A stretch of DNA of 64,000 nt from VXRJ01 sp965246995 (GTDB lineage: Bacteria; Acidobacteriota; Vicinamibacteria; Vicinamibacterales; UBA8438), in NCBI GenBank assembly GCA_965246995.1, contig OZ252008.1, positions 2,418,001 to 2,482,000 on the forward strand. The letters run 5' to 3'. Positions 17,662 to 26,342 of the stretch are shown here, one piece after another. The notes beneath the pieces are model-generated. The model did not search any database and was not told the DNA's origin. It saw nothing but the letters and a program-made list of their open reading frames with translations. Position numbers and translations under genes: made by a program. Within the stretch, counting starts at the first letter, position 1. Each line of letters opens with the position of its first letter.

Positions 17662-18663
17662 CTACTGCGGGAGCGACGTCACCTTTTGCGTGTTCTTCTC
17701 ACGGGCGCCTGCCATGATGCCGTGCATCCCGATGTTGCCCTCGTGGCAGGCGTACTCGAACAGCGTGCCGTCGGTCCGCCGGAGCGGCATCAGCGCCGTC
17801 CACGACTGAGCGAAGTTGTTCGGATCCTCGACGGTGAACTCATACATCACCGTGTCGGGATCGACGCGCCGGAAGCGCTCTACGACGATCGTGTCCTTCG
17901 ACGAGCCGCCAAGGCTGGTCTCCCGCAGGAAGTTCTTCGTCTCGACAACGAATGTCTCGCCCTCCCAGTGACCGCGTGAGTCGCCCGACCACTGGCGCAG
18001 GCCGTGGCGTTCGTTGTTGTCATCACCGAACGGGATGATGCGCGTGTTGTGCACCATCTCGTTCAGGATCACGACGTGACCGGGGATCTGGAGTATGTGC
18101 ACGTTGTTGTTGTACGCACTCGATACCATCGGCGGGCCGGCATTGAAGCCCATGATGCAACGGTCCGAGAGGCTCCGGTCGGTGTAGGAATCAGCGAAGC
18201 CGTTCCGGAGGTTGAGTCCGCGGATGCGGGAAGCCTGCTGGTAGTCCGCCTGGTACGGGATCCGGCCGCTTGGCGGATCGACGATGAGCGAGGTGCGCTT
18301 GTCGGAGGTCAGCTCGACGCCACGCTCGTACCAGAACTCGTTGTACGAGAGGACGCCACCCTCCGCGCGCGGCTGATAGCCGGCGTTCGGCGCCCCGGTC
18401 TCCGGATCGAAGAGGTCGCGGTTCAGCCGGATCCGCTCCGACGCCTCGAACTGCGCTGCCGACTCGGGGTCGAGCGTTTCCTGGTCCCCGAGCGCCGAGG
18501 GCCGCTGCAGCGGTGTCAGGGTCCGGAAGGTGAAGATACCCGAGATATCCGGCTGCCCGTCCGGGGTGCGTACTTGCTCGGACTGCTGGGCGCCGGCCGT
18601 CAACGGGACGAGCGCAAGCACGGCAATGGCCGCCCGGGCCGTCAGCGCGAATCTGTTCCTCAT
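17662..18663 (-). CDS. Array protein 2: twin of array protein 1
   Basis: 333 residues from ATG 18663, chosen because GGAGG sits 8 bases upstream; an open extension to 18708 lacks this. Signal peptide ends near LTAGAQQ. Long stretches are identical with array protein 1, including EASERIRLNRDLFDPETGAP (20 residues), so this is the most recent duplication in the set, now on the opposite strand 4 kb away. It retains SDRC and FEYACHEGN with the two Cys. Last gene of the minus run, ending just before the hairpin terminator. Confidence 0.8.
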   Translation of the reverse strand: MRNRFALTARAAIAVLALVPLTAGAQQSEQVRTPDGQPDISGIFTFRTLTPLQRPSALGDQETLDPESAAQFEASERIRLNRDLFDPETGAPNAGYQPRAEGGVLSYNEFWYERGVELTSDKRTSLIVDPPSGRIPYQADYQQASRIRGLNLRNGFADSYTDRSLSDRCIMGFNAGPPMVSSAYNNNVHILQIPGHVVILNEMVHNTRIIPFGDDNNERHGLRQWSGDSRGHWEGETFVVETKNFLRETSLGGSSKDTIVVERFRRVDPDTVMYEFTVEDPNNFAQSWTALMPLRRTDGTLFEYACHEGNIGMHGIMAGAREKNTQKVTSLPQ

Positions 18664-18713
18664 CAAAGTGCCTCCTCGGCTCCGCTGGGAGCGGTCAGAT
18701 CCTACCACGCGGC

Positions 18714-19712
18714 TTACTGCTCCGCTTCCTCAGCCCGGGCGCCCCGCAGGATGTTGAGCAGGCCGTAGTTCCCCTCGTGACAGGCGTACTCGAACATCGG
18801 GCCGGAGGTGACGCCGCGCGAGGCGTGGTCGGTCGTCATCGGGACCAGTGCGGTCCAGGGACTGGTGAACATCTCCGGATCGGTCATTGTGAACTCGTAG
18901 TCGAGCGTCTTCTCGTCCACGCGGGTGAACCGTTCCACCAGATGGAGGCTGGGCCGCGCCGCACGCCACGTGGCACGCCAGAGATAGCGTCTCTTGTCGG
19001 CGAAGCTGGTCGTCTCGACCACCAGGGTGTCACCCTCCCATCGCCCGCGCGCATCGCCCAGCCATTGGCCGACGTGGGCCGGTACGTGGGGGCGGTCGTC
19101 GGTCGGGATCAGACGGTACTCGTGGAACATCTCGTTCAGCATCGCCACCCATCCCGGCCCCTGCAGGATGTGGTAGTTCATGTTGTAGCCCTGCAGCGGG
19201 ACGAAGGGGAGGCCGTCGGTCAGGCAGCGCTCGCCCGTGTCTGCGTCGTCCCACGAATCGAACGGTCCGACGCCGTACCGCGCCGAGTCGCTCGCGAGTC
19301 GCTCGCGCCCCGCCGGTGTCCAGGGGATCCGGCCGTCAGGCGGATCGATGACGAGTGACGTCCGGCGGTCGCCGGTTACGACCTTGCCGCCGTCCATCCA
19401 GAACTGGTTGTAGGCGCCGACGTTGCCCGCAATGAAGGTGTCGGACGCGGCACGCGCCTCGGCGGAGCGCGCTTCGAACGCGGCCGCTTCCTCGGCCGTC
19501 AGCATCGGGCCGTCCATGGATTCCGGACGCTCGACCGGCGTCAGGGTCGCGTTCGTCCAGATCCCTTGCAGGTCGGGAACGCCCCAGGCGGTGCGGGGCG
19601 CCGTGTAGTCGCCGCTCGACTGCGCCTCGAGCGTCGCCGCAACGAGGAGCAACGCCGCGCACGCTGCGGCGAACGCCAACAGATGAAATCGACGCATGTG
19701 TCGGTGAACCAT
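18714..19712 (-). CDS. Array protein 3: exported, unknown function
   Basis: 332 residues; AAGGAG lies 5 bases before ATG 19712. Signal peptide to about residue 30 (ending ATLEAQ). It has G-VPDLQGIW, TPVERP, YNQFW, DRRTSLVIDPPDGRIP, GERC, NEMFHEYRLIP, GRWEGDTLVVET and MFEYACHEGN. Distinguishing points are a short segment before YNQFW and a tract rich in Ala/Arg between WEGDTLVVET and the ERF block. Fifty bases upstream of array protein 2, same strand. Only about half as similar to protein 2 as the twins are to each other, judged by eye. Confidence 0.78.
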   Translation of the reverse strand: MVHRHMRRFHLLAFAAACAALLLVAATLEAQSSGDYTAPRTAWGVPDLQGIWTNATLTPVERPESMDGPMLTAEEAAAFEARSAEARAASDTFIAGNVGAYNQFWMDGGKVVTGDRRTSLVIDPPDGRIPWTPAGRERLASDSARYGVGPFDSWDDADTGERCLTDGLPFVPLQGYNMNYHILQGPGWVAMLNEMFHEYRLIPTDDRPHVPAHVGQWLGDARGRWEGDTLVVETTSFADKRRYLWRATWRAARPSLHLVERFTRVDEKTLDYEFTMTDPEMFTSPWTALVPMTTDHASRGVTSGPMFEYACHEGNYGLLNILRGARAEEAEQ

Positions 19713-19753
19713 GGTTCTCCTTCCGGGACCGGACTTCGATTGTGGTGGCTTGG

Positions 19754-20752
19754 CTAGCGTGCCTTTGCCTCCTCGACGCGCGCGCCGGCGAGAATGCCCT
19801 CCATGCCGAGGTTCCCTTCATGGCAGGCGTACTCGAAGATCGGTGCGTCCGTCCGCTTCCACTGCATCACGGCGATCCAGGGTCTCGTCCAGATGGTCGG
19901 ATCGTTCACGGTGAATTCGTAACGCAAGTCGTCGGGTCCGACGCGCGTGAACCGTTCGGTCAGGTGCAGATGTTCGCGTGCGCCGCGGAAGTTGCTCTGT
20001 GGGGAGAAATTCTTCGTCTCGACCACCAGCGTGTCGCCCTCCCAATAGCCGACCGAGTTGCCGTGCCACTGCCGGATGTTCTCGTGGACATGCGCTCGGT
20101 TATCGATCGGAATGACACGCGTGGTGTGGATCAGTTCCTGTTCGATCACGACATGGTCGGCGGTCTGGAAGATCTGGTAGTAGCTGTTGTAGCCGGCCAG
20201 CAGGTTCGGAAGACCGAAGGTGATGCAGCGCTCGCTCAGGCCTCGGTCCATCGTCCAGGCGGCAGGCCGGCCCCGATTGGCCAACGCCCTGTCGGCTGCC
20301 ACCTTGGCGGCGGAGGTGGATTCGGGCAGCCGGCCGTTCGGCGGGTCGACGATGAGTGACGTGCGGTTGTCGAACTCCCGTTCGACCAGCCAGAACTGGT
20401 TGTAGTTACCGGTCCCGCCGTCGTTCGACGTGTAGCTCTCGGCGTCGCTCACCGCCACGTTGAAGAACGTATCGCCGAAAACGGCATCACCCGCGTCCTG
20501 CGCGAACAGTTGGTTGGCCTTCGCCTCGACCCGGGCCAGCTCCTCGCTGGTGAGTGCGTCGCGATCCGCGAGCGACTCGGGACGTTCGAGTGGCGTGACG
20601 GCGTTGTTTCCCCAGGTACCCTGCAGATCGGGATGGCCGGCCGGCGTCCGCGGTGGAGACCAGGCGGAAGAGGACTGGGCGGCGGCAATTGCTGGCGTGA
20701 GCAGCAGGACGGCGACGAGTACGTGCGCAAGACGCATCGAACCGTTTACCAT
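19754..20752 (-). CDS. Array protein 4: exported, unknown function
   Basis: 332 residues from ATG 20752, 7 bases after AGGAG (TTG and GTG codons just upstream are in frame but closer to the site). Signal peptide ends near AIAAAQ. Its closest relative is array protein 5: both carry RTP/KTP-GHPDLQG-W-NN, an insert with FGD-F and TGNYNQFW, and GY-SYYQ before the His block. EQELIHTTRVIP replaces NEM-H, so the Asn is not invariant but Glu and His are. Terminal motif FEYACHEGNLGMEGILAGAR. Stop TAG lies in CTAG. Confidence 0.78.
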   Translation of the reverse strand: MVNGSMRLAHVLVAVLLLTPAIAAAQSSSAWSPPRTPAGHPDLQGTWGNNAVTPLERPESLADRDALTSEELARVEAKANQLFAQDAGDAVFGDTFFNVAVSDAESYTSNDGGTGNYNQFWLVEREFDNRTSLIVDPPNGRLPESTSAAKVAADRALANRGRPAAWTMDRGLSERCITFGLPNLLAGYNSYYQIFQTADHVVIEQELIHTTRVIPIDNRAHVHENIRQWHGNSVGYWEGDTLVVETKNFSPQSNFRGAREHLHLTERFTRVGPDDLRYEFTVNDPTIWTRPWIAVMQWKRTDAPIFEYACHEGNLGMEGILAGARVEEAKAR

Positions 20753-20806
20753 CACCAATCTCCTCGGCTGAATCGGGCCGTCAAGTTGTCGGTTGCCGGC
20801 GTGGCG

Positions 20807-21814
20807 TCAGCGTGCTGCCGCCTCTTCCGCCTCCTGGTGTCGCGCGCCGGCGAGGATGCCCTGCATGCCGATATTCCCCTCGTGGCAGGCGTACTCGAAC
20901 AGTGCATCGGAACTGCTGCGGAGAGGAATCATCGCGGTCCAGGGGCGCGCCCAGGTGGTCGAATCCCTGGCCGTTATTTCGTACTCCAGCACGTCCTCGC
21001 TCACTCGCGTGAAGCGTTCGGTGATCTCCAGGTGCTCGGCGGCGCCCATGAAGTTGGCGTGCGGTGAGTAGTTGCGCGTCTCGACCACCAGCGTGTCCCC
21101 GTCCCAGTAACCTCGCGAGTCGCCCAGCCACTGCCGGACGCCGTCATCTACGTGAGGCCGGCCGTCGAGCGGGACGATCCGCGCGTCGTGCGCCATTTCC
21201 ATCAGGATGACCACATGGTCCGGGGTCTGCAAAACCTGGTAATAGCTGTTGTAGCCCGCTCCGAGGCGTGGCGCCCCGAAGCTGACGCAGCGCTCGCCCA
21301 GGCTCCGGTCATCGGTCCAGGCGGCGTGCCGTGCCCGCCGCTCGCTCCGATCCGCCGCGCGCATCTTCGCGGCCTCGGTGGTTGCCGGCAACCTCCCGTT
21401 CGGCGGGTCGATGATGAGCGACGTGCGGGTGTTCCAGTCGCGCTCCACCATCCAGAACTGGTTGTAGTTCCCAGTGGCGCGGTCACGGGAAGTGAAGTTC
21501 TCCACTTCGTTGAGCGCCGCCGTGAACACGCTGTCGCCGAACGCGGCGTCGCCGCCGTCGAGCGCGAACAGTTCCTCGGCGCGCGAGCGGAGCGCCGCCA
21601 GCTCCTCGTCGGTCAGCTGCTCGCGGTTGCCGAGCACCTCGGGCCGCTGGAGCGGCGTCACATTGTTGTTCGCCCAGACCCCTTGCAGGTCAGGGTGTCC
21701 GAACGGCGTCTTCGGCGTCGTCCACGAGCCGTCGCCGTTCTGCGCTGCTGCCGTGCCGGCCGCGAGCGCGGCAAGGGCAACCAATGCCGTCGCGATGGTC
21801 AGAGTCTGTCTCAT
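20807..21814 (-). CDS. Array protein 5: exported, unknown function
   Basis: 335 residues from ATG 21814, downstream of GGGAGG. Signal peptide to about 25 (ending GTAAAQ). Sister of array protein 4, sharing the FGDSVF-type insert and the GYNSYYQ segment. It keeps RTSLIIDPPNGRLP, GERC, MEMAHDARIVP, RGYWDGDTLVVET and FEYACHEGNIGMQGILAGAR; WDGDT instead of WEGDT shows the acidic position tolerates Asp. Preceded by the esterase gene 40 bases upstream in the same direction, so probably cotranscribed. Confidence 0.78.
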   Translation of the reverse strand: MRQTLTIATALVALAALAAGTAAAQNGDGSWTTPKTPFGHPDLQGVWANNNVTPLQRPEVLGNREQLTDEELAALRSRAEELFALDGGDAAFGDSVFTAALNEVENFTSRDRATGNYNQFWMVERDWNTRTSLIIDPPNGRLPATTEAAKMRAADRSERRARHAAWTDDRSLGERCVSFGAPRLGAGYNSYYQVLQTPDHVVILMEMAHDARIVPLDGRPHVDDGVRQWLGDSRGYWDGDTLVVETRNYSPHANFMGAAEHLEITERFTRVSEDVLEYEITARDSTTWARPWTAMIPLRSSSDALFEYACHEGNIGMQGILAGARHQEAEEAAAR

Positions 21815-21854
21815 CACGTCACCTCCCGTTACACGGTGATACGAACGATGCGGG

Positions 21855-22727
21855 CTAATGCGCCTCGACGAACGAAACGACCTTCATCATGCCGGTGTCG
21901 AGATCCTCGCCCATGTTCGAGTTGACGCTGCCGTGCGTCCGGTCGGCGATCTCGATCACCGCCGCGTCGTTGCCGGCAGCGGTCAGCTCGGTGGCGAGCC
22001 GCTGATTCTGCTCGCGGCGCCAGTCGTCGTCACCATCGGCATAGATGAACAGCATCGACGGCTTGCTCCCCCCGATGTAGGGAGTGACCGACGCATCGAG
22101 CCAGACCGCCTCGTCGGTTCCCCAGACCGTTTTCGGCCGGCCGGGCGCGACATCCGGATCCTCGACGAAAAGGAACGGGCTGACCGGGATGGCGCCCCGG
22201 ATGTCGGAGAGCCGCAGGCGGTGCGCCTCGAGGTAGCGCGGGTCGAGCGTCATCAGCGCCGCCAGGTACGCGCCGGCCGAATGGCCCGAGACGAACACCC
22301 GGTCCGGGTCGCCGCCGTAGTTCGCGATGTTCCGCTTCGTCCAGGCGAACGCCGCCGCCGCATCCTCCATGTGAGCCGGATGCATCACGCTGGGGGAGAG
22401 CCGGTAGTTCGCCGTCACCAGGCCGATGCCGCGCGCGGCAAGCTGCTTGCCCAGGCCCTCGCCTATCGCCTTCGTGCCGTTCTGCAGGCCGCCGCCGTGG
22501 AAGTAGACGACAACTGGCGTGTTGGTCAACCCCTCCGGCATGAACAGATCGAGCTTGTCCTTGTTGTCGGCGTAGTCCTCAGCCGCGACGTAGTCGATGT
22601 CGCGGTGCTCGACGACGTTGAAGATGGCGCCGTCGAGCGCCTCGGAAGGCACGACGAAGGCAGCGAGCGCCACGAGCGCAACGGTGGCGAGCGCGAGGTA
22701 ACAGGTCGTCGGTCGGATGCGCAGCAT
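21855..22727 (-). CDS. Exported alpha/beta-hydrolase, carboxylesterase type
   Basis: 290 residues from ATG 22727, 8 bases after AGGAG. An N-terminal hydrophobic signal (about 8-25) ends near PSEA. YFHGGG is the oxyanion-hole HGGG motif of the BD-FAE/hormone-sensitive-lipase group, GHSAGAYLA holds the nucleophile Ser, and the C-terminal DRTHGSVN gives the His. Such enzymes cleave acetyl, feruloyl or other small esters. It is inserted between array proteins 5 and 6 with short gaps of 16-40 bases, so its ester substrate may be connected to what the array proteins handle. Confidence 0.85.
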   Translation of the reverse strand: MLRIRPTTCYLALATVALVALAAFVVPSEALDGAIFNVVEHRDIDYVAAEDYADNKDKLDLFMPEGLTNTPVVVYFHGGGLQNGTKAIGEGLGKQLAARGIGLVTANYRLSPSVMHPAHMEDAAAAFAWTKRNIANYGGDPDRVFVSGHSAGAYLAALMTLDPRYLEAHRLRLSDIRGAIPVSPFLFVEDPDVAPGRPKTVWGTDEAVWLDASVTPYIGGSKPSMLFIYADGDDDWRREQNQRLATELTAAGNDAAVIEIADRTHGSVNSNMGEDLDTGMMKVVSFVEAH

Positions 22728-22743
22728 GAGATTGCTCCTGCCG

Positions 22744-23787
22744 CTACTGTTCTTCGGTTGACGTGTCGCCACGCGCATCGATGACCCGCTGGCCGCCCAG
22801 TGCGTTGGGGACTGCGTAGTTCCCTTCGTGGCAGGCGTACTCGAAGATCTGGTACTCCGGCTCCGCGGTCAGCGGCATCTGGATCGTCCAGGGCTGCGTG
22901 TAGACGTTCGGGTCGGTGATGTTGACGGTCCACAGGATCGTGTCTTCGGCGACGCGCTGGTAGCGCTCGACCACATGCAGCGCCTCGCTGGTCGGGATCC
23001 CCTTGAGCCGCGCGCCTGCGCTGCTCGACGCGATCCAGCCCCGGTTGTGGAAGTTCTTCGTCTCGACCACCAGCGTGTCGTCCTCCCACCAGGCGCGCGC
23101 GTCACCCATCCACTGCCGGATGTTGTTGTGGATGAAGGGCCGCTCCGCCGGACTGTCGACGACCGGGATGATCCGGACGTCGTGGATCATCTCGTGCTGA
23201 ATCGTGACGTAGCCCGGGGTCTGCACGATCCGGTAGGCATTGTTGTAGCCGGCCGGGAGCATCGAGCCCGGGACGCCGCGCGAGATGCAGCGGTCCCACA
23301 CGCTCATGTGCTGATAGTGGTCGCCGTTGTGCGCCAGGTTGTAAGTCTTGGCGTCGAGCGCCCACTGCTGAATCGGCGCGCGGCCGGTGGGCGGATCCAC
23401 GACGAGTGACGTCTGGCCGGTGCGAAGGACCGTGTCACCGGCGTCAAGCCAGTAGCTGCCGTATCCGCCGACGTTGCCTCCTGGCTCGTAACGCTGCGCG
23501 GGCGCCGCGTCCTGCTGGACCTGCGCCATCGCGCGCCGGCCGTTGAGCTCGGCGATCTCCTCGTCGCTCAGAAACGCGTCGACGCCGTCGGGGCGTTCCA
23601 TCGGCGTAATGGTCTTGTTGCCCCAGAGTCCCTCGAGGTCGGGTGAGCCGTCGGGAAGGCGCGGCACGGACCAGTTCGGGTCGACCACTCGGTCTGCCTG
23701 GGCCATCACGGCCGGCGCGACGGTGAGGGCGCAGCCGACGGCGATCAGGGCGACCAGGAAGTAGCGTTGCATGGCAGTTGTCTGCAT
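22744..23787 (-). CDS. Array protein 6: most divergent member, exported
   Basis: 347 residues; AGGAG lies 8 bases before ATG 23787. Signal peptide ends near PAVMAQ. It keeps GSPDLEGLWGN, TPMERP, GQTSLVVDPPTGR, WDRC, YNNAYRI, HEMIHDVRIIP, WWEDDTLVVET, VERYQRV and FEYACHEGNYA, but has SYW instead of YN-FW, WEDDT instead of WEGDT and no GAR tail (GGQR instead). It therefore marks which positions are truly invariant: both Cys, the Glu and His of E-M-H, the DPP and CHEGN. Lies 16 bases upstream of the esterase. Confidence 0.76.
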   Translation of the reverse strand: MQTTAMQRYFLVALIAVGCALTVAPAVMAQADRVVDPNWSVPRLPDGSPDLEGLWGNKTITPMERPDGVDAFLSDEEIAELNGRRAMAQVQQDAAPAQRYEPGGNVGGYGSYWLDAGDTVLRTGQTSLVVDPPTGRAPIQQWALDAKTYNLAHNGDHYQHMSVWDRCISRGVPGSMLPAGYNNAYRIVQTPGYVTIQHEMIHDVRIIPVVDSPAERPFIHNNIRQWMGDARAWWEDDTLVVETKNFHNRGWIASSSAGARLKGIPTSEALHVVERYQRVAEDTILWTVNITDPNVYTQPWTIQMPLTAEPEYQIFEYACHEGNYAVPNALGGQRVIDARGDTSTEEQ

Positions 23788-23803
23788 CGGTTCAACTCCT
23801 TAA

Positions 23804-24784
23804 CTATTTCGCGCCCTTGCGCGCATCCTCGGCGCGGGCGCTCACCATCAGGTTCAGCATGCCGTAGTTGCCCTCGTGGCACGCGTACTCGAACACCGGC
23901 AGGTCATTTTTCTGCATTGGAACGGCGACCGACCAGTCGCGATCGAATGACTCGGAATCGGTGACGGTGTACTCGTAGAGCAGCGTGTCGTCGGCGACTC
24001 GCGTGAAGCGCTCGACCAGCTGCAGGCTCGGCCCGGTGCCGCGGAACGACGTCTTGCCCGTGAAATTCCGCGTCTCGATCACCAGCGTATCGCCCTCCCA
24101 GCGTCCCCGGGAGTCGCCCCGCCACTGCCGCACGCCATCCGGGAGGTGGTCGGAGCCGTCGAGCGGAACAATCCGCGCGTCGTGCACCATCTCGTTCAGG
24201 ATGACCACGTGGTCATCCGTCTGGAAGAGCTGCATGTTGTTGTTGTACGCACTGGGATTCATCGGCGGCCCCGCGTTGAAGCCGAGGATGCAGCGCTCGA
24301 AGGCGCCACGGTCTTCCGGACCGTGCGCGTCGCGGCCGAGCGCGTCGCGGCGTGTGGCGGCCCGTGTCTGTCCGGCGGCGGTGAGGGCTGGCACCCGGCC
24401 GTCAGGCGGATCGACGACCAGCGAAGTTCGCAGGTCATCGGTCAGTTGCCGGCCGTAGTCCCACCAGAAGTCGTTGTAACCCCCGGAGAGGGGAATCCGT
24501 CCGTTCTCGCCCGGCTGATCCTTGTCGAGCGCCGCGAGGCGCTCCTGAGTGAACTGGGCCGCTTCCTCCTGGCTGAAGGTGTCCTGTTCGCCGACCGACT
24601 CGGGCCGTTCGAACGGCGTCAGGCTCCGGAAGTCCCAGACTCCCTGCAGATCGGGGCGGCCGTCCGCAGTGCGGGGCGCCTTCCAGGCGTCACTCGACGA
24701 TTGGCCGTTGACCGGAGGTGCTGTCACCAAGGCGGTAGCGACGAGGACGGCAGCGAAGGTCAAGGCGGCGGGGCGGTTGCGCAT
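23804..24784 (-). CDS. Array protein 7: exported, first gene of the minus-strand array
   Basis: 326 residues from ATG 24784 with AGGAGG 6 bases upstream; an open frame to 25201 is antisense to the propeller gene and is rejected. Signal peptide ends near PPVNGQ. Blocks: GRPDLQGVWDFRSLTPFERP, YNDFW, LRTSLVVDPPDGRVP, FERC, NEMVHDARIVP, RGRWEGDTLVIET, ERFTRV and FEYACHEGNYG. The SAYNNN and GFNAGPP parts place it nearest to the twin proteins 1 and 2. It is divergent from the propeller 3 gene, mirroring the propeller-array pair at 12-14 kb. Confidence 0.78.
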   Translation of the reverse strand: MRNRPAALTFAAVLVATALVTAPPVNGQSSSDAWKAPRTADGRPDLQGVWDFRSLTPFERPESVGEQDTFSQEEAAQFTQERLAALDKDQPGENGRIPLSGGYNDFWWDYGRQLTDDLRTSLVVDPPDGRVPALTAAGQTRAATRRDALGRDAHGPEDRGAFERCILGFNAGPPMNPSAYNNNMQLFQTDDHVVILNEMVHDARIVPLDGSDHLPDGVRQWRGDSRGRWEGDTLVIETRNFTGKTSFRGTGPSLQLVERFTRVADDTLLYEYTVTDSESFDRDWSVAVPMQKNDLPVFEYACHEGNYGMLNLMVSARAEDARKGAK

Positions 24785-24923
24785 CCGATTCCTCCTGATG
24801 AACGGGGCGGTGTTTCCGCTTATTATGCCCTGAATCCTGCATTCTTGACAGACGGATCGGCAGGCGTGCAGTCTAGGGACTCGGACTGTTTCCGCAACCG
24901 CTTCGCGCGAGGGAGGGAGATCG
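24785..24923. promoter_or_regulatory. Divergent promoter region between array and propeller 3
   Basis: 139 bases between the divergent starts, the most AT-rich stretch of the area. On the minus strand CATAAT (24827-24822) lies 38 bases before the array protein 7 start and could be a -10. On the plus strand TTGACA (24845-24850) is a perfect -35 hexamer but no good -10 follows at 17 bases. Elements are weak individually; a promoter somewhere here is required by the layout. Confidence 0.35.
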
Positions 24924-26342
24924 ATGCACCGCACCGCCGCCGCCCCGATTGTCCTGCTGCTGGCCGGCGTGTTCCTGGTTTCGGGACCTGCCGCGGCGCA
25001 GGAGAACTGGTTACAATTCCGGGGGGACACCGCCGGTGTCGTGCCCGATGACCCCACCCTGCCGGAGCGCTGGAGCGAGACTGAGAACGTCGTCTGGTCG
25101 GTCGACGTTCCCGGGCTCGCCTGGAGCTCGCCGGTAGTGGCGGGAGATCTGGTCTTCGTCACCACTGCCGTCAGTGCGGGGAATGAGCCGGATCCCATCA
25201 AGGGGCTGTACGACCCCGGGATGGAGAATGGCTCGGAAGCGTCCGAGAACGACCACCGCTGGATGGTCTACGCCATCGACTTTCACACCGGCGCCGTCAG
25301 GTGGCAGCGGGAACTGTACGCGGCGACGCCTCCCGGGAAGCGGCACCTGAAGAACAGCTTCGCTTCCGAAACGCCCGTAACCGATGGCCGCCGCGTTTAC
25401 GTTTACTTCGGCGCCATCGGCCAGCTTGCCGCCTTCAACATGAGCGGCGAGACGGTCTGGACAAGCGAACTGGAGGCGTACAACACGACGCTCGAGATGG
25501 GGACCGGAGCGTCGCCGATCCTGCACGACGATCGGGTGTACGTCGTGAACGACAACACGACCCACTCGTTCGTCGCTGCCTTCGAAAAGGACACCGGCAA
25601 CGAGGTGTGGCGCGTGGACCGGGACGAGCGGGGCCAGAACTGGTCGACGCCTTTCGTCTGGGAGCATGACCTCCGCACCGAACTGGTCACCGCCGGCACG
25701 CAGGGGGTTCGTTCCTACGCGCTCGATGGCGAGCTCTTGTGGGAACTGCACGGCATGTCGGGCCTCACGATACCGACGCCGTTCACCGCGCACGACCTGG
25801 TCTACATCAGCTCCGGCTATCCCGGTGGCGGTCTGCGTCCGGTGTATGCCGTCAAGCCCGGCGCCTCAGGCGATATTTCGATCTTCACCGAGGACCAGAT
25901 GCGACGGGGGATCCCCTCCGGGTTCCCGGGACCGCTCACCTCGTCGGACAGTATCGCCTGGTCGTACCCGCTGCTCGGCACCTACAACACCACCGCGATC
26001 GTCTACGGCGACATCTACTACACCCTGCTTGATCGCGGCTTCCTCGTCGCGCATGACGCGCGGACCGGCGAGGAGATCTACGGCCGGCAGCGGCTCGAGA
26101 TAGGTAACGGCTTCACGGCTTCACCCTGGGCGTACAACGGGAAAATCTTCCTCCTGAGCGAAGACGGGGAGACCTACGTGATCGAAGCGGGGCAGGAATT
26201 CCGGATCCTGCACAAGAATGCACTCAACGAAATGACCCTCGCCACGCCGGCGATTGCCCGCGGCAGCCTCTTCATCCGCACGCAGTCGAAGCTGTACCGC
26301 ATCGCGAACGGCGGCGGCGAAGCGGTCGGAGCGCAGCCGTGA
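24924..26342 (+). CDS. Exported PQQ-like beta-propeller protein (propeller 3)
   Basis: 472 residues; a GGGAGGGAG stretch precedes ATG 24924. Signal peptide about 1-25 (ending PAAAQ). Starts WLQFRGD, AGVVPDDP, LPERW like propeller 1 and follows it block for block: VYAIDFHTGAVRWQREL, LAAFNMSGETVW, VAAFEKDTGNEVWRVDRDE, LWELHGMSGL and ITVIEAGQEF-like last blade. The two are clearly duplicates, one at each end of the array. The stop overlaps the GTG start of the LVIVD protein by four bases (GTGA), so these are translationally coupled. Confidence 0.85.
   Translation: MHRTAAAPIVLLLAGVFLVSGPAAAQENWLQFRGDTAGVVPDDPTLPERWSETENVVWSVDVPGLAWSSPVVAGDLVFVTTAVSAGNEPDPIKGLYDPGMENGSEASENDHRWMVYAIDFHTGAVRWQRELYAATPPGKRHLKNSFASETPVTDGRRVYVYFGAIGQLAAFNMSGETVWTSELEAYNTTLEMGTGASPILHDDRVYVVNDNTTHSFVAAFEKDTGNEVWRVDRDERGQNWSTPFVWEHDLRTELVTAGTQGVRSYALDGELLWELHGMSGLTIPTPFTAHDLVYISSGYPGGGLRPVYAVKPGASGDISIFTEDQMRRGIPSGFPGPLTSSDSIAWSYPLLGTYNTTAIVYGDIYYTLLDRGFLVAHDARTGEEIYGRQRLEIGNGFTASPWAYNGKIFLLSEDGETYVIEAGQEFRILHKNALNEMTLATPAIARGSLFIRTQSKLYRIANGGGEAVGAQP

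Noticed and set aside
23804..25201. 465-codon version of array protein 7
   Set aside because: The extension is antisense to propeller 3 and lacks a signal peptide; ATG 24784 has AGGAGG and a signal.
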